Assembly: GCF_003285015.1 (NCBI RefSeq)
Contig: NZ_QMFB01000003.1
Span: 1 to 64,000 of the forward strand
Source: Paenibacillus contaminans
GTDB taxonomy: Bacteria > Bacillota > Bacilli > Paenibacillales > NBRC-103111
Length of the DNA: 64,000 bases
Direction: 5' to 3'
The translations under genes and the position numbers were made by a program. How positions within the stretch are numbered: the stretch's first letter is position 1; every line of letters starts with the position of its first letter. Below the pieces are notes generated by a model, which was not told the origin of the DNA, searched no databases, and saw only the letters and a list, made by a program, of their open reading frames with translations. Positions 39,422 to 48,003 of the stretch are shown here, in pieces.

Positions 39422-39738
39422 GGCCTCGATTCGCCTCCTCCCATTAAAAGTATGCGCTTTCGCTGGCACAGCTATTAGAGCCGGTTTTAAAAGCCCTATT
39501 CTGAAAAGCGGCTTTACAAACTCGCGCTATGTGGGGATTATTGCGAAAGCTCTTCAAAAACATACGCTAGGACGTTTATTGGCATCGCCCTTTATCCCCA
39601 TTATAACGTAGTACGGATTAGAAGGGGCTATTGTTTCAACGGCATACAAAAACACCCTAGAAGCGACTAACTTCACAGGGTGTTTTTAGAGGTCGCCAAG
39701 CGCCTTGAGGGCACCCGACGACTCGCCGATAGGCTTGT
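39422..39738. other. intergenic stretch, terminator only
   Basis: Apart from the hairpin at 39648-39687 I see no gene or RNA here. The ~200 bases before the NfeD-family gene probably hold its promoter, which I could not place. Confidence 0.5.
39648..39687 (-). terminator. terminator of the rpsU-yqeY operon
   Basis: AAAAACACCCT pairs perfectly with AGGGTGTTTTT around an 18-base loop that can form a small inner stem. It lies about 50 bases past the yqeY stop. Confidence 0.88.
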
Positions 39739-40182
39739 TTAGTTTAAGCTTTGCTGTACGACTTGGTTGACGAGTTTGCCGTCTGCACGGCCTTTCACTT
39801 TGGGCATCAAAGCACTCATCACTTTTCCCATGTCCGCTTTGGAAGAAGCACCGACTTCGCTTATGGTCTGCTGTACGATCTCTTTAACCTCTTCTTCCGT
39901 CAACTGCTGCGGCAAGTACACGGCGATGACGTCGATTTCCTGTTTTACCGTCACGGCCAAATCGTCTCTGCCAGCTTTCTCAAACTCAAGGAGGGAATCT
40001 CTGCGCTGTTTGATTTCACGACTAAGAATATCAAGCACTTCGCTGTCATCCAATGTTTTTCGCTGATCTATTTCAACATTCTTGATCGCCGAACGAATCA
40101 TACGGATTACGGAGAGTCGGAATTTGTCTTGGCTCTTCATCGCTTGCTTCATATCTTCGTTCAATCGTTCGTTTAAGCTCAT
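39739..40182 (-). CDS. yqeY: GatB/YqeY domain protein
   Basis: The 147-residue product has the YqeY start LNERLNEDMKQAMKSQDK, a helical middle and the tail KADMGKVMSALMPKVKGRADG. This resembles the tRNA-binding tail domain of GatB. The function is unsettled. The ATG at 40180-40182 or a TTG two codons earlier could be the start; both follow AGGAGG. That ribosome binding site overlaps the stop codon of rpsU (TAGGAGG), so the two genes are tightly coupled. Confidence 0.93.
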   Translation of the reverse strand: MSLNERLNEDMKQAMKSQDKFRLSVIRMIRSAIKNVEIDQRKTLDDSEVLDILSREIKQRRDSLLEFEKAGRDDLAVTVKQEIDVIAVYLPQQLTEEEVKEIVQQTISEVGASSKADMGKVMSALMPKVKGRADGKLVNQVVQQSLN

Positions 40183-40197
40183 CGACAAACGGTCCTC

Positions 40198-40371
40198 CTA
40201 GAACTTCCTCTTGCGGGCAGCCTCAGATTTCAGCTTTTTCTTAACGCTTGGCTTCTCATAGTGTTTACGCTTTTTAACTTCAGCGAGCACGCCATCCTTC
40301 GCAATGGAACGCTTAAAGCGGCGAAGTGCAGCATCGATCGTTTCATTTTTACGAACACGAGTTTCTGACAC
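40198..40371 (-). CDS. rpsU: 30S ribosomal protein bS21
   Basis: A 57-residue frame runs from GTG 40369-40371 to TAG 40198-40200. It reads [20 protein letters not shown], then a basic C-terminus [18 protein letters not shown], the bS21 hallmark, and has the exact B. subtilis length. GGAGGGAGGG is seven bases before the GTG. The gene heads the rpsU-yqeY operon and has a consensus promoter. The GTG start is unusual for such a highly expressed protein. Confidence 0.96.
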   Translation of the reverse strand: MSETRVRKNETIDAALRRFKRSIAKDGVLAEVKKRKHYEKPSVKKKLKSEAARKRKF

Positions 40372-40428
40372 TAGATTTCCCTCCCTCCGAACAGACCGTC
40401 CAAACGAATAATGCGGTTATCAAACTAC

Positions 40429-40458
40429 ATTATATGTGATAAGGAAAGCGAGTGTCAA
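40429..40458 (-). promoter_or_regulatory. consensus sigma-A promoter of rpsU
   Basis: On the minus strand TTGACA (40453-40458) and TATAAT (40429-40434) are both perfect and lie 18 bp apart, about 50 bases before the rpsU start codon. Confidence 0.88.
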
Positions 40459-40574
40459 CCTGGGCGCACACTCTTTTGCACAAACTTCACATAATTTTTG
40501 AACGTGTACGGTTTTTCCGGCCAAAAGAGCGATTTCAGTCTGAAAATACGGATTTGCTCAACCGATTTTGAAAG

Positions 40575-40922
40575 TTAGGAACGCGCATGGAGCGGCCCGA
40601 GTTTCTCTCCTCCGAGCAGATGGTAATGGATATGAAAGACAACTTGTCCGCCGTCCTTCCCGCAGTTGTTAATGAGCCGGTATCCGGACTCCGCAACGCC
40701 GAGCTCCTTCGCAACGATTTGCGCGGCGCGGTGAACGCTTCCGATCAACTGCCAATCTTCCGCTTGGACGTCGTTCATGGTAGCGATGTGCTTTTTGGGA
40801 ATAATAAGCGCATGTTGGGCGGCCGCCGGCTGAATGTCGTGGAAAGCGAGCACCTCTTCGTCTTCGTAAATTTTTCGGGACGGGATCGAGCCGTCGATTA
40901 TTTTACAGAAAATACAATCCAC
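40575..40922 (-). CDS. HIT family nucleotide-binding protein (Hint type)
   Basis: The 115-residue protein has the Hint start CIFCKIIDGSIPSRKIYED and the histidine triad HIHYHLLGG near the C-terminus. Cys and His residues at the N-terminus suggest the usual zinc site. Such enzymes hydrolyse nucleoside phosphoramidates. The gene stands alone between rpsU and the divergent malic enzyme gene. Confidence 0.95.
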   Translation of the reverse strand: MDCIFCKIIDGSIPSRKIYEDEEVLAFHDIQPAAAQHALIIPKKHIATMNDVQAEDWQLIGSVHRAAQIVAKELGVAESGYRLINNCGKDGGQVVFHIHYHLLGGEKLGPLHARS

Positions 40923-41155
40923 ACAAAACGCCTCCTAGGGATAATCGGAATCGGCAATTTCCCGCGATGCAGCACCGCTTTAGTCAAGCAATGGTGTGCC
41001 GCGTCATCGGTTATGCCGTTCGAGTATATGCTACAATAAGGCAATAATAACGCAAAACGCCCTGCAAAGTGAAGCGCGGGAGCCTTTTGCTTATTAATTC
41101 TTGAATATCCTTCATCGTTTGGCGGCACTTTTTGCGGATAATTAGGAGGACGACT

Positions 41156-42586
41156 ATGACCATGGAATCCAAATCGCTCGGCGGCAAAAGCTTTATTCTT
41201 CGCTTGGAATTCAACACGGAAACTTTGACGTTCGGTCACGTGGCTGCAGCCATTTCCGAAGCCGGCGGCGACATTATAGCCATCGACGTCATTCAGACGG
41301 GACGCGGCTCCAGTATTCGCGACTTGACCGTAACGGTTAAGGATTCGGTGCAAATCGACCTCATTACCGAAAAGCTCAAGGCCTTGGAAGGCCTGCGGCT
41401 AGTCAACATCTCGGACCGGACATTCCTGCTTCACCTCGGCGGCAAAATCGAAATGAAGCCGAAAACGCCGATTCATAACCGCGACGACTTGTCCCGCGTT
41501 TATACGCCGGACGTCGCCCGCGTTTGCATGGCGATCCACGAAGAACCGAAAAAAGCGTTCACCCTTACGATCAAAAGGAACACCGTAGCGGTCGTGTCCG
41601 ACGGTTCGGCCGTGCTCGGACTAGGAAACATAGGTTCGAGAGCCGCCATGCCGGTTATGGAAGGCAAAGCGATGCTGTTCAAGCAATTCGCCGACGTCGA
41701 TGCATTCCCCATCTGTCTCGATACGCAGGACACCGAACAAATCATTCAAACCGTCAAAGCGATCGCCCCGGCATTCGGCGGCATCAATCTCGAAGATATT
41801 TCCGCTCCGCGCTGCTTTGAAATCGAAGAACGGCTGAAGCAGGAGCTCGATATCCCCGTCTTTCATGACGATCAGCACGGCACGGCAGTCGTTCTCTACG
41901 CAGGACTGATCAGTGCGCTTAAAATAGTAGGCAAATCCATTCAGGATGTGAAGGTTGTCGTATGCGGCATCGGAGCGGCGGGAATGGCCTGCAGCAAAAT
42001 ATTGCTTTCCGCCGGCGTACGCAACCTGGTCGGCGTTGACCGGGACGGCGCGCTCGTCAGCACGCGCACGTACGACAATCCCTCCTGGCAATGGTTCGCG
42101 GAGAACTCAAACCCGAATAAAGAAGAAGGCAGTCTAGCCGTGGTGATAGCCGGAGCGGACGTCTTCATCGGCGTTTCCCGCGCCGGACTCCTGAAACGGG
42201 AGGATGTCCAAAGAATGGCCAAAGACCCTATCGTTTTCGCAATGGCAAACCCCGTTCCCGAAGTTCTTCCCGAGGAAGTCGAAGATATCGTAGCCGTTAT
42301 GGCGACAGGACGTTCGGACTACCCGAATCAAATCAACAACGTCCTATGCTTCCCCGGCATGTTCCGCGGCGCGCTCGATTGCAGGGCGACGGTGATCAAC
42401 GAAGAAATGAAGCTGGCCGCAGCCGAGGCGATCGCTTCCGTTATAAGCGACGACGAGCGCAGCAAGTTTTATATCATCCCGAGCGTGTTTAATTCGGATA
42501 TCGTCAAAACGATCCGGGACCGCGTAGTGGAAGCGGCGATCCGCTCCAAGGTCGCAAGACGCATTCCGCGGGAATACCGGCAGTAA
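41156..42586 (+). CDS. NAD(P)-dependent malic enzyme with N-terminal ACT domain
   Basis: From ATG 41156, preceded by AGGAGG, the protein has 476 residues. Residues about 8-85 resemble an ACT domain (FILRLEFNTETLTFGHVA, SIRDLTVTVKD), a likely allosteric ligand site. The malic enzyme part follows: YTPDVARVC, GLGNIGSRAAMPVMEGK, HDDQHGTAVVLYAGL and the Rossmann fold VVVCGIGAAGMACSKIL. It decarboxylates malate to pyruvate. The cofactor cannot be fixed by eye. It is monocistronic, with a terminator just downstream. Confidence 0.93.
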   Translation: MTMESKSLGGKSFILRLEFNTETLTFGHVAAAISEAGGDIIAIDVIQTGRGSSIRDLTVTVKDSVQIDLITEKLKALEGLRLVNISDRTFLLHLGGKIEMKPKTPIHNRDDLSRVYTPDVARVCMAIHEEPKKAFTLTIKRNTVAVVSDGSAVLGLGNIGSRAAMPVMEGKAMLFKQFADVDAFPICLDTQDTEQIIQTVKAIAPAFGGINLEDISAPRCFEIEERLKQELDIPVFHDDQHGTAVVLYAGLISALKIVGKSIQDVKVVVCGIGAAGMACSKILLSAGVRNLVGVDRDGALVSTRTYDNPSWQWFAENSNPNKEEGSLAVVIAGADVFIGVSRAGLLKREDVQRMAKDPIVFAMANPVPEVLPEEVEDIVAVMATGRSDYPNQINNVLCFPGMFRGALDCRATVINEEMKLAAAEAIASVISDDERSKFYIIPSVFNSDIVKTIRDRVVEAAIRSKVARRIPREYRQ

Positions 42587-42641
42587 GAACAAATTTTTAT
42601 ATTTGGACAAATCCCCCTTGAGTTGCTGCATCTAATAAAAC

Positions 42642-42672
42642 AAAGGACCTTCCGATCGCCGGAGGTCCTTTG
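42642..42672. terminator. bidirectional terminator between malic enzyme and the amino-sugar operon
   Basis: AAAGGACCTTCCG pairs with CGGAGGTCCTTT (loop ATCGC). It can serve the plus-strand malic enzyme gene and the minus-strand operon that ends at 42730. Confidence 0.88.
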
Positions 42673-42729
42673 TTGGTATTCGCTTGAAAAATTGAAGTGC
42701 GTGGCATTTTTCGAACAATTGAATCGTCT

Positions 42730-43740
42730 TTATGCGTACCGCCCGATAACCGGCGTTTTGGCATCCGCTTGAAGTGTGTCCCATGTCGCTTTGAGGATCG
42801 CTTCATGCGTCAATAAGGCGGATGTGCTTCCATCCACGTAGTTAAGGAAATCTTGCGTGATGGTAAACGGCGGTTTAACCGGCTCCACCAATTGCTGTTC
42901 CTGCTGGTTCGTCAGCTGCAGCAGCAGCTGGCGGTGTCCGATGCTCGGATCGCCTTCCAGACGCAGCTCCGCGAAGCCTTCCGTCCCCGTAACGAAGATC
43001 CGCCCGTCGCCCCACGTCCAGCTTTTCTCCGGCGTATGCCAGTCGGCATAAAGCTGCGCTACGACATCCCCTTCCATTCTGACGATCATGCTTGCGGCAT
43101 CGTAGAAGGTCGGATATTCGGGCAGCATGTTTTTGCTCAAGAAGCCTTCCGTCGAAGCGACTTCCTTGCCGGTAAACCAGCGCAGCAAATCGAAGTCGTG
43201 AATGAACAGATCGATCAGAATGCCGCCGCACTGCGCTTTATCGAAAAACCATGCCGGACGTCCTTCCTTGCGAAGCCTGTGCGGCTTGCGAAATCCGACG
43301 GAAATGATTTCCCCCAGCTCGCCTTTATCGATCATTTGCTTTAGCGTATAAATTGCAGGGCTGAAGCGCTCGGTCAGGAGCATCCCGATCTTGATTTTTC
43401 CCCGTTGGACGACCGCTTGCAATCTCTCGAATGCTGCCAGGCTTGTGACGATCGGCTTATCGACCATGATCGGCTTGCCGTGAGCCTCGCAAAGCTCGAT
43501 AACGTCGATTTTCTCGCTATTGATGGCGGCGCTGCCGACAATGTCCACATCTTCGGCCACCAGCCTATCCCGGTCGGAGACGAGCGGAATATTATGCCTG
43601 CTTGCGATGGCGGACGCGAGATTGACGTTATCCGGCTCATAAATGCCGACGCACTCGTGGCCAAGCTCCAGCATTTCACTAATAAAAATTTCGACGTGGG
43701 CGTGCTGGCAGCCGATGATAGAAAACTTAAGCTTGCTCAC
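42730..43740 (-). CDS. Gfo/Idh/MocA family oxidoreductase
   Basis: The 336-residue protein starts with a Rossmann motif that is slightly unusual (IIGCQHAHVEIFISEML, with GCQHAH rather than GxGxxG). It has the family EKP-type dipeptide as VDKPIVT and the substrate-side LIDLFIHDFDLLRWFTG. It would oxidise or reduce a sugar or polyol with NAD(P). It is the last gene of the amino-sugar operon, 93 bases after nagA. The exact substrate is unknown. Confidence 0.9.
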   Translation of the reverse strand: MSKLKFSIIGCQHAHVEIFISEMLELGHECVGIYEPDNVNLASAIASRHNIPLVSDRDRLVAEDVDIVGSAAINSEKIDVIELCEAHGKPIMVDKPIVTSLAAFERLQAVVQRGKIKIGMLLTERFSPAIYTLKQMIDKGELGEIISVGFRKPHRLRKEGRPAWFFDKAQCGGILIDLFIHDFDLLRWFTGKEVASTEGFLSKNMLPEYPTFYDAASMIVRMEGDVVAQLYADWHTPEKSWTWGDGRIFVTGTEGFAELRLEGDPSIGHRQLLLQLTNQQEQQLVEPVKPPFTITQDFLNYVDGSTSALLTHEAILKATWDTLQADAKTPVIGRYA

Positions 43741-43832
43741 CGATCGTTCCTCCCTTTATTTCCCTCATTTATGTTCAAGCGAAACTTATTCCCATACAAT
43801 ACCGAAAATCCGTTATAATCTGCCGCTTGAGT

Positions 43833-44981
43833 TTATACGAGCGATCCGTTTTTGTAAACGTCCGTTATTTTCAACTCGCTGCCGTCCCATGAATAAAGCA
43901 CCAAGTCCGCCGGAGCACCTTCCGTCAGTCCCGCGGCGGAAGAAAGCCCGAGCAAAGCTCCCGGGATCAGCGAGGACATCTCCCACGCTTCGGCAATCGT
44001 GCATAATCCTTTGCGCGCAAGATGAGCGATCCCCCATGGCAGCAGCTGCGCCGAACCGGCAAGCAGCTTCGGATTTTCGGCTACGCACAATCGGCCTTCC
44101 GGAGAAAGCAGCACCTTGCCTCCGATATGCAGGTCGTATTCGCCCGGTGGCATGCCGGCCAGCGAAACCGCGTCGCTTACGAGCAGCGCTTTTCCCGCTT
44201 TCGCACGAAAGCCCGTCTTGAGGAACGAATCCGGCAAATGGAAGCCGTCGGCGATAAAACAGCCCCACATATCGTCCTGCGACAGCTGCTCCCATAGAAA
44301 GTTCGGATGGCGCGGCAGCATGAGCTGAGCGCCGTTGCCGAGATGCGTCGACATACGCGCTCCCGCCCGAACGGCGTCGGCGATTTGCTCCGGGGATGCG
44401 ACCGTATGGCCGATCGAAACGATAACGCCGGCCCTGGCGACGCGTTCGATGAAAGCCGTCGCTTCCGGCCACTCGGGCGATATCGTGATCACTTTGATGC
44501 GGTTGCCCGAAGCCGCTTGCCACTGTTCGAATAACGCCCAGTCGGGCGCTCTCACATACGCTTTCGCATGCGCGCCGCGGGCGCCGTCCTCAGGCGATAT
44601 GAACGGCCCTTCGAGATGTATGCCCGCAATCGTGCTGTCGGTCAGCCGATCGGCTTCGCAAGCCGCCGCAATCGACTTCATCGCTTCCTCGATCGCTTCC
44701 GGACTATTCGTAATAATGGTCGGCAAATAGGAAGTTACGCCTTGCGCCAGCAGCAGTCTTGTTGCTTGCTGAACCGTCTCTACGGCAAGCGGCAGCGTAT
44801 TGAAATCGAGCCCGGCATAACCGTTGATTTGCAGGTCGACCAAACCCGGAGCGATCCAGGGCAGTCCCTTTCCCGCTTCTCCGGCGGGTTCTACCGACGC
44901 GATCCGGCCTTCCTTCACCGTGATGCGCACAGCGCCTTCGCTAGCGTAATGGCGGCCGGTAATCGTGAATTGTCCCGTCAT
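43833..44981 (-). CDS. nagA: N-acetylglucosamine-6-phosphate deacetylase
   Basis: The 382-residue amidohydrolase shows HLEGPFISPEDGARGAH, the metal-site GHTVASPEQI and STHLGNGAQ, and the catalytic Asp in LLVSDAVSLAG. It removes the acetyl group from GlcNAc-6-P. HLGNG replaces the HLFNA of the Escherichia coli enzyme, a variant found in part of the family. The start ATG 44979-44981 follows GGAAGGAAG; an upstream frame of seven codons is possible. It is 24 bases downstream of nagB, so the two act in sequence. Confidence 0.93.
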   Translation of the reverse strand: MTGQFTITGRHYASEGAVRITVKEGRIASVEPAGEAGKGLPWIAPGLVDLQINGYAGLDFNTLPLAVETVQQATRLLLAQGVTSYLPTIITNSPEAIEEAMKSIAAACEADRLTDSTIAGIHLEGPFISPEDGARGAHAKAYVRAPDWALFEQWQAASGNRIKVITISPEWPEATAFIERVARAGVIVSIGHTVASPEQIADAVRAGARMSTHLGNGAQLMLPRHPNFLWEQLSQDDMWGCFIADGFHLPDSFLKTGFRAKAGKALLVSDAVSLAGMPPGEYDLHIGGKVLLSPEGRLCVAENPKLLAGSAQLLPWGIAHLARKGLCTIAEAWEMSSLIPGALLGLSSAAGLTEGAPADLVLYSWDGSELKITDVYKNGSLV

Positions 44982-45005
44982 CGTTAATCGACTTCCTTCC
45001 ATTGT

Positions 45006-45767
45006 TTAAGCGCCGTAGGAATCAAGATCGACGTAAAGCGTGCAATCTTCGTGCGTCCGCAAAACGGTGGCCGGGCAGGCCGTTGAAATCGGGCCGTTCA
45101 GCGTTTCGCGCACCGCATTGCGTTTAGTCGGTCCCGGCACCATACAGAACAAGTGAGCGCCGGACATCATCGTCGGGATCGTCAGCGTAAGCGCATGAGT
45201 CGGCACGGCGGCAAAGCTCGGGAAGCAGCCGTCGTTCACCTGCTGCTGCCGGCAAGGTTCATCCAGCTCGACTGCTTTAATCGCATACGGGTCGTTAAAG
45301 TCCGCGACCGGCGGATCGTTGAACGCAATGTGGCCGTTCTCGCCGATACCGAGGCAAATGATGTCGATCGGCGCCTCGTTAAGCAATGCGCCGTAACGCG
45401 CGCATTCTTCATCGATGCCGCGGCTGCTCTGAATGAGATGCAGCTCGCCCGGTTTGACTATGTCGAACAGGCCGTCGCACAAAAACTTCGAAAACCGCTG
45501 CGGCGCGTCTTCCGGCAAGCCGATATATTCATCCATATGGAAGGCTGTAATACGTGACCAATCGATGCCTTCTTCTTTAATCAGCGCCGCTAAAAATTCA
45601 TTCTGCGAAGGCGCCGCCGCGAAAATCATTCTTACGCGGGGCTTCGCGGCAAGAAGCTCGCGAATTTTGGCTGCCGCCGCCTTGGCAGCGGCTTGGCCCA
45701 TCGCAGATCGCGTTTCGTATACTTCAACTTTCAGCCGGCCGGCTTCCGTCTTCCGAACCAAAGTCAT
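45006..45767 (-). CDS. nagB: glucosamine-6-phosphate deaminase
   Basis: The 253-residue product has the family motifs AFHMDEYIGL, with the catalytic Asp, and LGIGENGHIAFNDPP, with the active-site His. VPTHALTLTIPTMM is the usual C-terminal block. It converts GlcN-6-P to fructose-6-P and ammonia, feeding glycolysis after NagA. Its start overlaps the end of the upstream oxidoreductase gene by four bases, so translation is probably coupled. Confidence 0.94.
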   Translation of the reverse strand: MTLVRKTEAGRLKVEVYETRSAMGQAAAKAAAAKIRELLAAKPRVRMIFAAAPSQNEFLAALIKEEGIDWSRITAFHMDEYIGLPEDAPQRFSKFLCDGLFDIVKPGELHLIQSSRGIDEECARYGALLNEAPIDIICLGIGENGHIAFNDPPVADFNDPYAIKAVELDEPCRQQQVNDGCFPSFAAVPTHALTLTIPTMMSGAHLFCMVPGPTKRNAVRETLNGPISTACPATVLRTHEDCTLYVDLDSYGA

Positions 45768-46816
45768 GAACCGGCACCTCCGGTTACGATCGGCAGCGTT
45801 ACGGTTTGACCGGATTGCGAAGAGCGGTATATGCCGATGATGATTTCAAGCGGCAGCCTTCCTTGCTCCCCGTTTACTGCCGGCTCGCGGTTTTCGCGCA
45901 CGGCTGCGATCATATCTTCGAATTGCGGCCGATGCGAGCTCGACGACAAAACGGAAGGATCCGATGAAGCGCCGTCTGCTCCTCCTCCGGCCGTATCCGT
46001 TTCCGTCTCCTCGTCCTTGAACGACAGCTGCGTGATCTGTTCGTTCTCGAACACGGCCGTACCGTTCTCTCCGATGATTTCGATTCGCGTTTTCAAGCCC
46101 GGGTAGGCGCATGTCGTCGCCGTAATCGAACCTACGGCTCCGTTCGTAAACCTGACGGATGCGACCGCGACGTCCTCCACCTCGATGCGCTCATGGCCGA
46201 GCGTATCGCACTGCGCGTGTACGGACCGAACCGGCCCCATCAAATATTGCAGAAGGTCGATGCGGTGTATCGCTTGATTCATCAAAGCGCCGCCGCCGTC
46301 AAGCGCCCAAGTGCCGCGCCAGTCGCCGCTGTCGTAATATTGCTGCGACCGATACCAATGAACGGCCGTAGTCCCCATGATCAACCGGCCGAATTTGCCG
46401 GCTTCGATAAGCTTCTTCACTCTTTGAATGTCGCGGCTGAAGCGAGTTTGCGAAACCGACGACAGCTTCAGTCCCTTTTCGGCAAAAATACGGATGATTT
46501 CATCCGCTTTCTCCAGCGTAATTTCAATCGGCTTCTCCACGATCGCATGCTTGCCCGCATTCGCGCAGGCGATCGCATGCGCGCCGTGCATGCCGCTCGG
46601 CGTAGCGATCGTGACGATATCGATATCGGACCGCTCGAGCATCTCCCGATAATCGGGATAATAAGCCGCACCGGTCTTCTCAGCCAAGACTTTGCCCAAC
46701 GCTTCCACTTCGTCGGAAACGGCGACCAGCTCGGCGTCCGGCATTTCCTGCAGGATCGCTGCATGCGCTTTCCCGATTACTCCGCAGCCGATAATTGCAA
46801 AACGCATCGGTTTCAT
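45764..46816 (-). CDS. Gfo/Idh/MocA family oxidoreductase
   Basis: From ATG 46814-46816, eight bases after GGAGG, the protein has 350 residues. The Rossmann motif is FAIIGCGVIGKAHA, the catalytic Lys motif is VEKPIEITL, and GGALMNQAIHRIDLLQYL forms the substrate side. An insertion near residues 285-315 is rich in Glu, Asp and Gly. It heads nagB and nagA and may prepare a modified amino sugar, such as an oxidised GlcNAc derivative, for the deacetylase/deaminase pair; that role is inferred from context only. A second, unrelated paralogue ends the operon. Confidence 0.9.
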   Translation of the reverse strand: MKPMRFAIIGCGVIGKAHAAILQEMPDAELVAVSDEVEALGKVLAEKTGAAYYPDYREMLERSDIDIVTIATPSGMHGAHAIACANAGKHAIVEKPIEITLEKADEIIRIFAEKGLKLSSVSQTRFSRDIQRVKKLIEAGKFGRLIMGTTAVHWYRSQQYYDSGDWRGTWALDGGGALMNQAIHRIDLLQYLMGPVRSVHAQCDTLGHERIEVEDVAVASVRFTNGAVGSITATTCAYPGLKTRIEIIGENGTAVFENEQITQLSFKDEETETDTAGGGADGASSDPSVLSSSSHRPQFEDMIAAVRENREPAVNGEQGRLPLEIIIGIYRSSQSGQTVTLPIVTGGAGS

Positions 46817-46898
46817 TTGCCTCCACCCTTCATCTGCTTGCATGTACTCTGAGAGCATTTTACCAGAGTACGGCTGCAACCGGTTTCCTTGGCGTTGA

Positions 46899-47867
46899 CT
46901 ATTCAAGAACGGGATTTTGCTCTGGTTGACTTTTTGCCATACGGCGAAACTGCTCGGGGGTTTGTCCGACCTGCTGCTTGAACACGCGGCTGAAATGCGA
47001 TAAATTTTTGAATCCGACCTGAAAGCACACGTCCGTTACCGAAAGCTCCCTTTCCAGCAAAAATTTGATTTTGGCCTGATTGACCCGCCGCCTGTACAAA
47101 TAGGTGAAAATCGTAACGCCCGTAATGTCGCGGAACGTGCGGGCCAAATAGTGCTTGTTCAGATGCAAATGCTCTCCGAGATCGTCCAAATGCACGTCGT
47201 CCACGTAGTGCTCCTCTAAATAGGAAATCGCTTTCTGAACGGTCTGTTCTTTCTCCGACGATACGTCTTGTCCCCGTCCTTGCGGCTTTTGGCCGATATC
47301 GTAAATTTCCAGCAGCAAGCTGATGAGCGATAGCGTAAAACGATCGGCGGATACCGCATCCGTCCGTTCGTGAAAGCCGTTCATTTCCGCCAGCAGCGCT
47401 TCGAACCTCGATCTGGCTTCGTCCTGCAGCGGGAACCGGCAATTTTTGAGCTGCTCGAACGGATCGAGCAAATTAACCGTCAGCAGCGGTCCGGCAATCG
47501 CTCTAATATATGTAGGGTCGAATCCGATCACCGTGCGGACGTATTTATAGCTCTCATCCATATTCGGACAGTGAAGGGTCATCCCATGCATCAAAATAAG
47601 GTCCCCGGGCGACAATGAATAAATATTGCCCCCGATCAAATAGTTGCCTCTGCCTTCATGAAAATAAAAGATTTCGTAATTCGCATGCGAGTGAAATACC
47701 GATGCGATCGGCTCCGTTTTCCTATATTCGAACCGGACCATACTCATGTCGTCCATCGGATCGCTCGCCGCCTCTTCATAAAATGTCAGATCGTAGCTTT
47801 CCTGAATTATACCATAGGATGACGTTTGCGCGCCCGAGCGAAACAGCGGAAGCTTGCGATTATTCAA
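46899..47867 (-). CDS. AraC family transcriptional regulator
   Basis: The 322-residue protein has an N-terminal cupin sensor domain (HSHANYEIFYFHEGRGNYL, SPGDLILMHGMTLHCP) and a C-terminal double HTH with LNKHYLARTFRDITG and NLSHFSRVFKQQVGQTPEQF. It lies 82 bases upstream of the amino-sugar operon on the same strand and probably activates it. The frame opens with TTG at 47867; an ATG at about 47756 after GAGGCGG is an alternative start. Its upstream region contains the TetR-type palindromes and is shared with the divergent gene. Confidence 0.9.
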   Translation of the reverse strand: MNNRKLPLFRSGAQTSSYGIIQESYDLTFYEEAASDPMDDMSMVRFEYRKTEPIASVFHSHANYEIFYFHEGRGNYLIGGNIYSLSPGDLILMHGMTLHCPNMDESYKYVRTVIGFDPTYIRAIAGPLLTVNLLDPFEQLKNCRFPLQDEARSRFEALLAEMNGFHERTDAVSADRFTLSLISLLLEIYDIGQKPQGRGQDVSSEKEQTVQKAISYLEEHYVDDVHLDDLGEHLHLNKHYLARTFRDITGVTIFTYLYRRRVNQAKIKFLLERELSVTDVCFQVGFKNLSHFSRVFKQQVGQTPEQFRRMAKSQPEQNPVLE

Positions 47868-47905
47868 GCCGTTCAGCGCTTATTCGCACAATAACTTCGC
47901 CTTTA

Positions 47906-47944
47906 TAGACTTTTAGTCTATTTTCGGAGTAGACTTTCAGTCTA
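47906..47944. promoter_or_regulatory. two tandem palindromic operators
   Basis: TAGACTTTTAGTCTA at 47906-47920 and TAGACTTTCAGTCTA at 47930-47944 are near-identical 15-bp palindromes (TAGACT-N3-AGTCTA) with starts 24 bp apart. The second covers the -35 zone of the promoter of the downstream TetR-containing gene, so binding would block it. They most likely are sites for that TetR protein. Confidence 0.75.
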
Positions 47945-47958
47945 ATATTGAATATACT
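47930..47958 (+). promoter_or_regulatory. probable sigma-A promoter of the TetR-oxidoreductase gene
   Basis: TATACT at 47953-47958 is spaced 17 bp from TAGACT at 47930-47935, four of six matches to the -35 consensus. The -35 coincides with the left half of the second palindrome. Confidence 0.6.
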
Positions 47959-48003
47959 GTGAACGGAACCAAATCGAACGGTCTCGATCGGGGGAAACTA
48001 TTC

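Noticed and set aside
39480..39530. Hairpin-like AGCC ... GGCT sequence upstream of the NfeD-family gene
   Set aside because: Pairing is broken by mismatches and it lies in a promoter region rather than after a gene.
47959..48003. Upstream GTG start (47959) for the TetR-oxidoreductase gene
   Set aside because: It directly abuts the -10 box and lacks a ribosome binding site; ATG 48004 has one.
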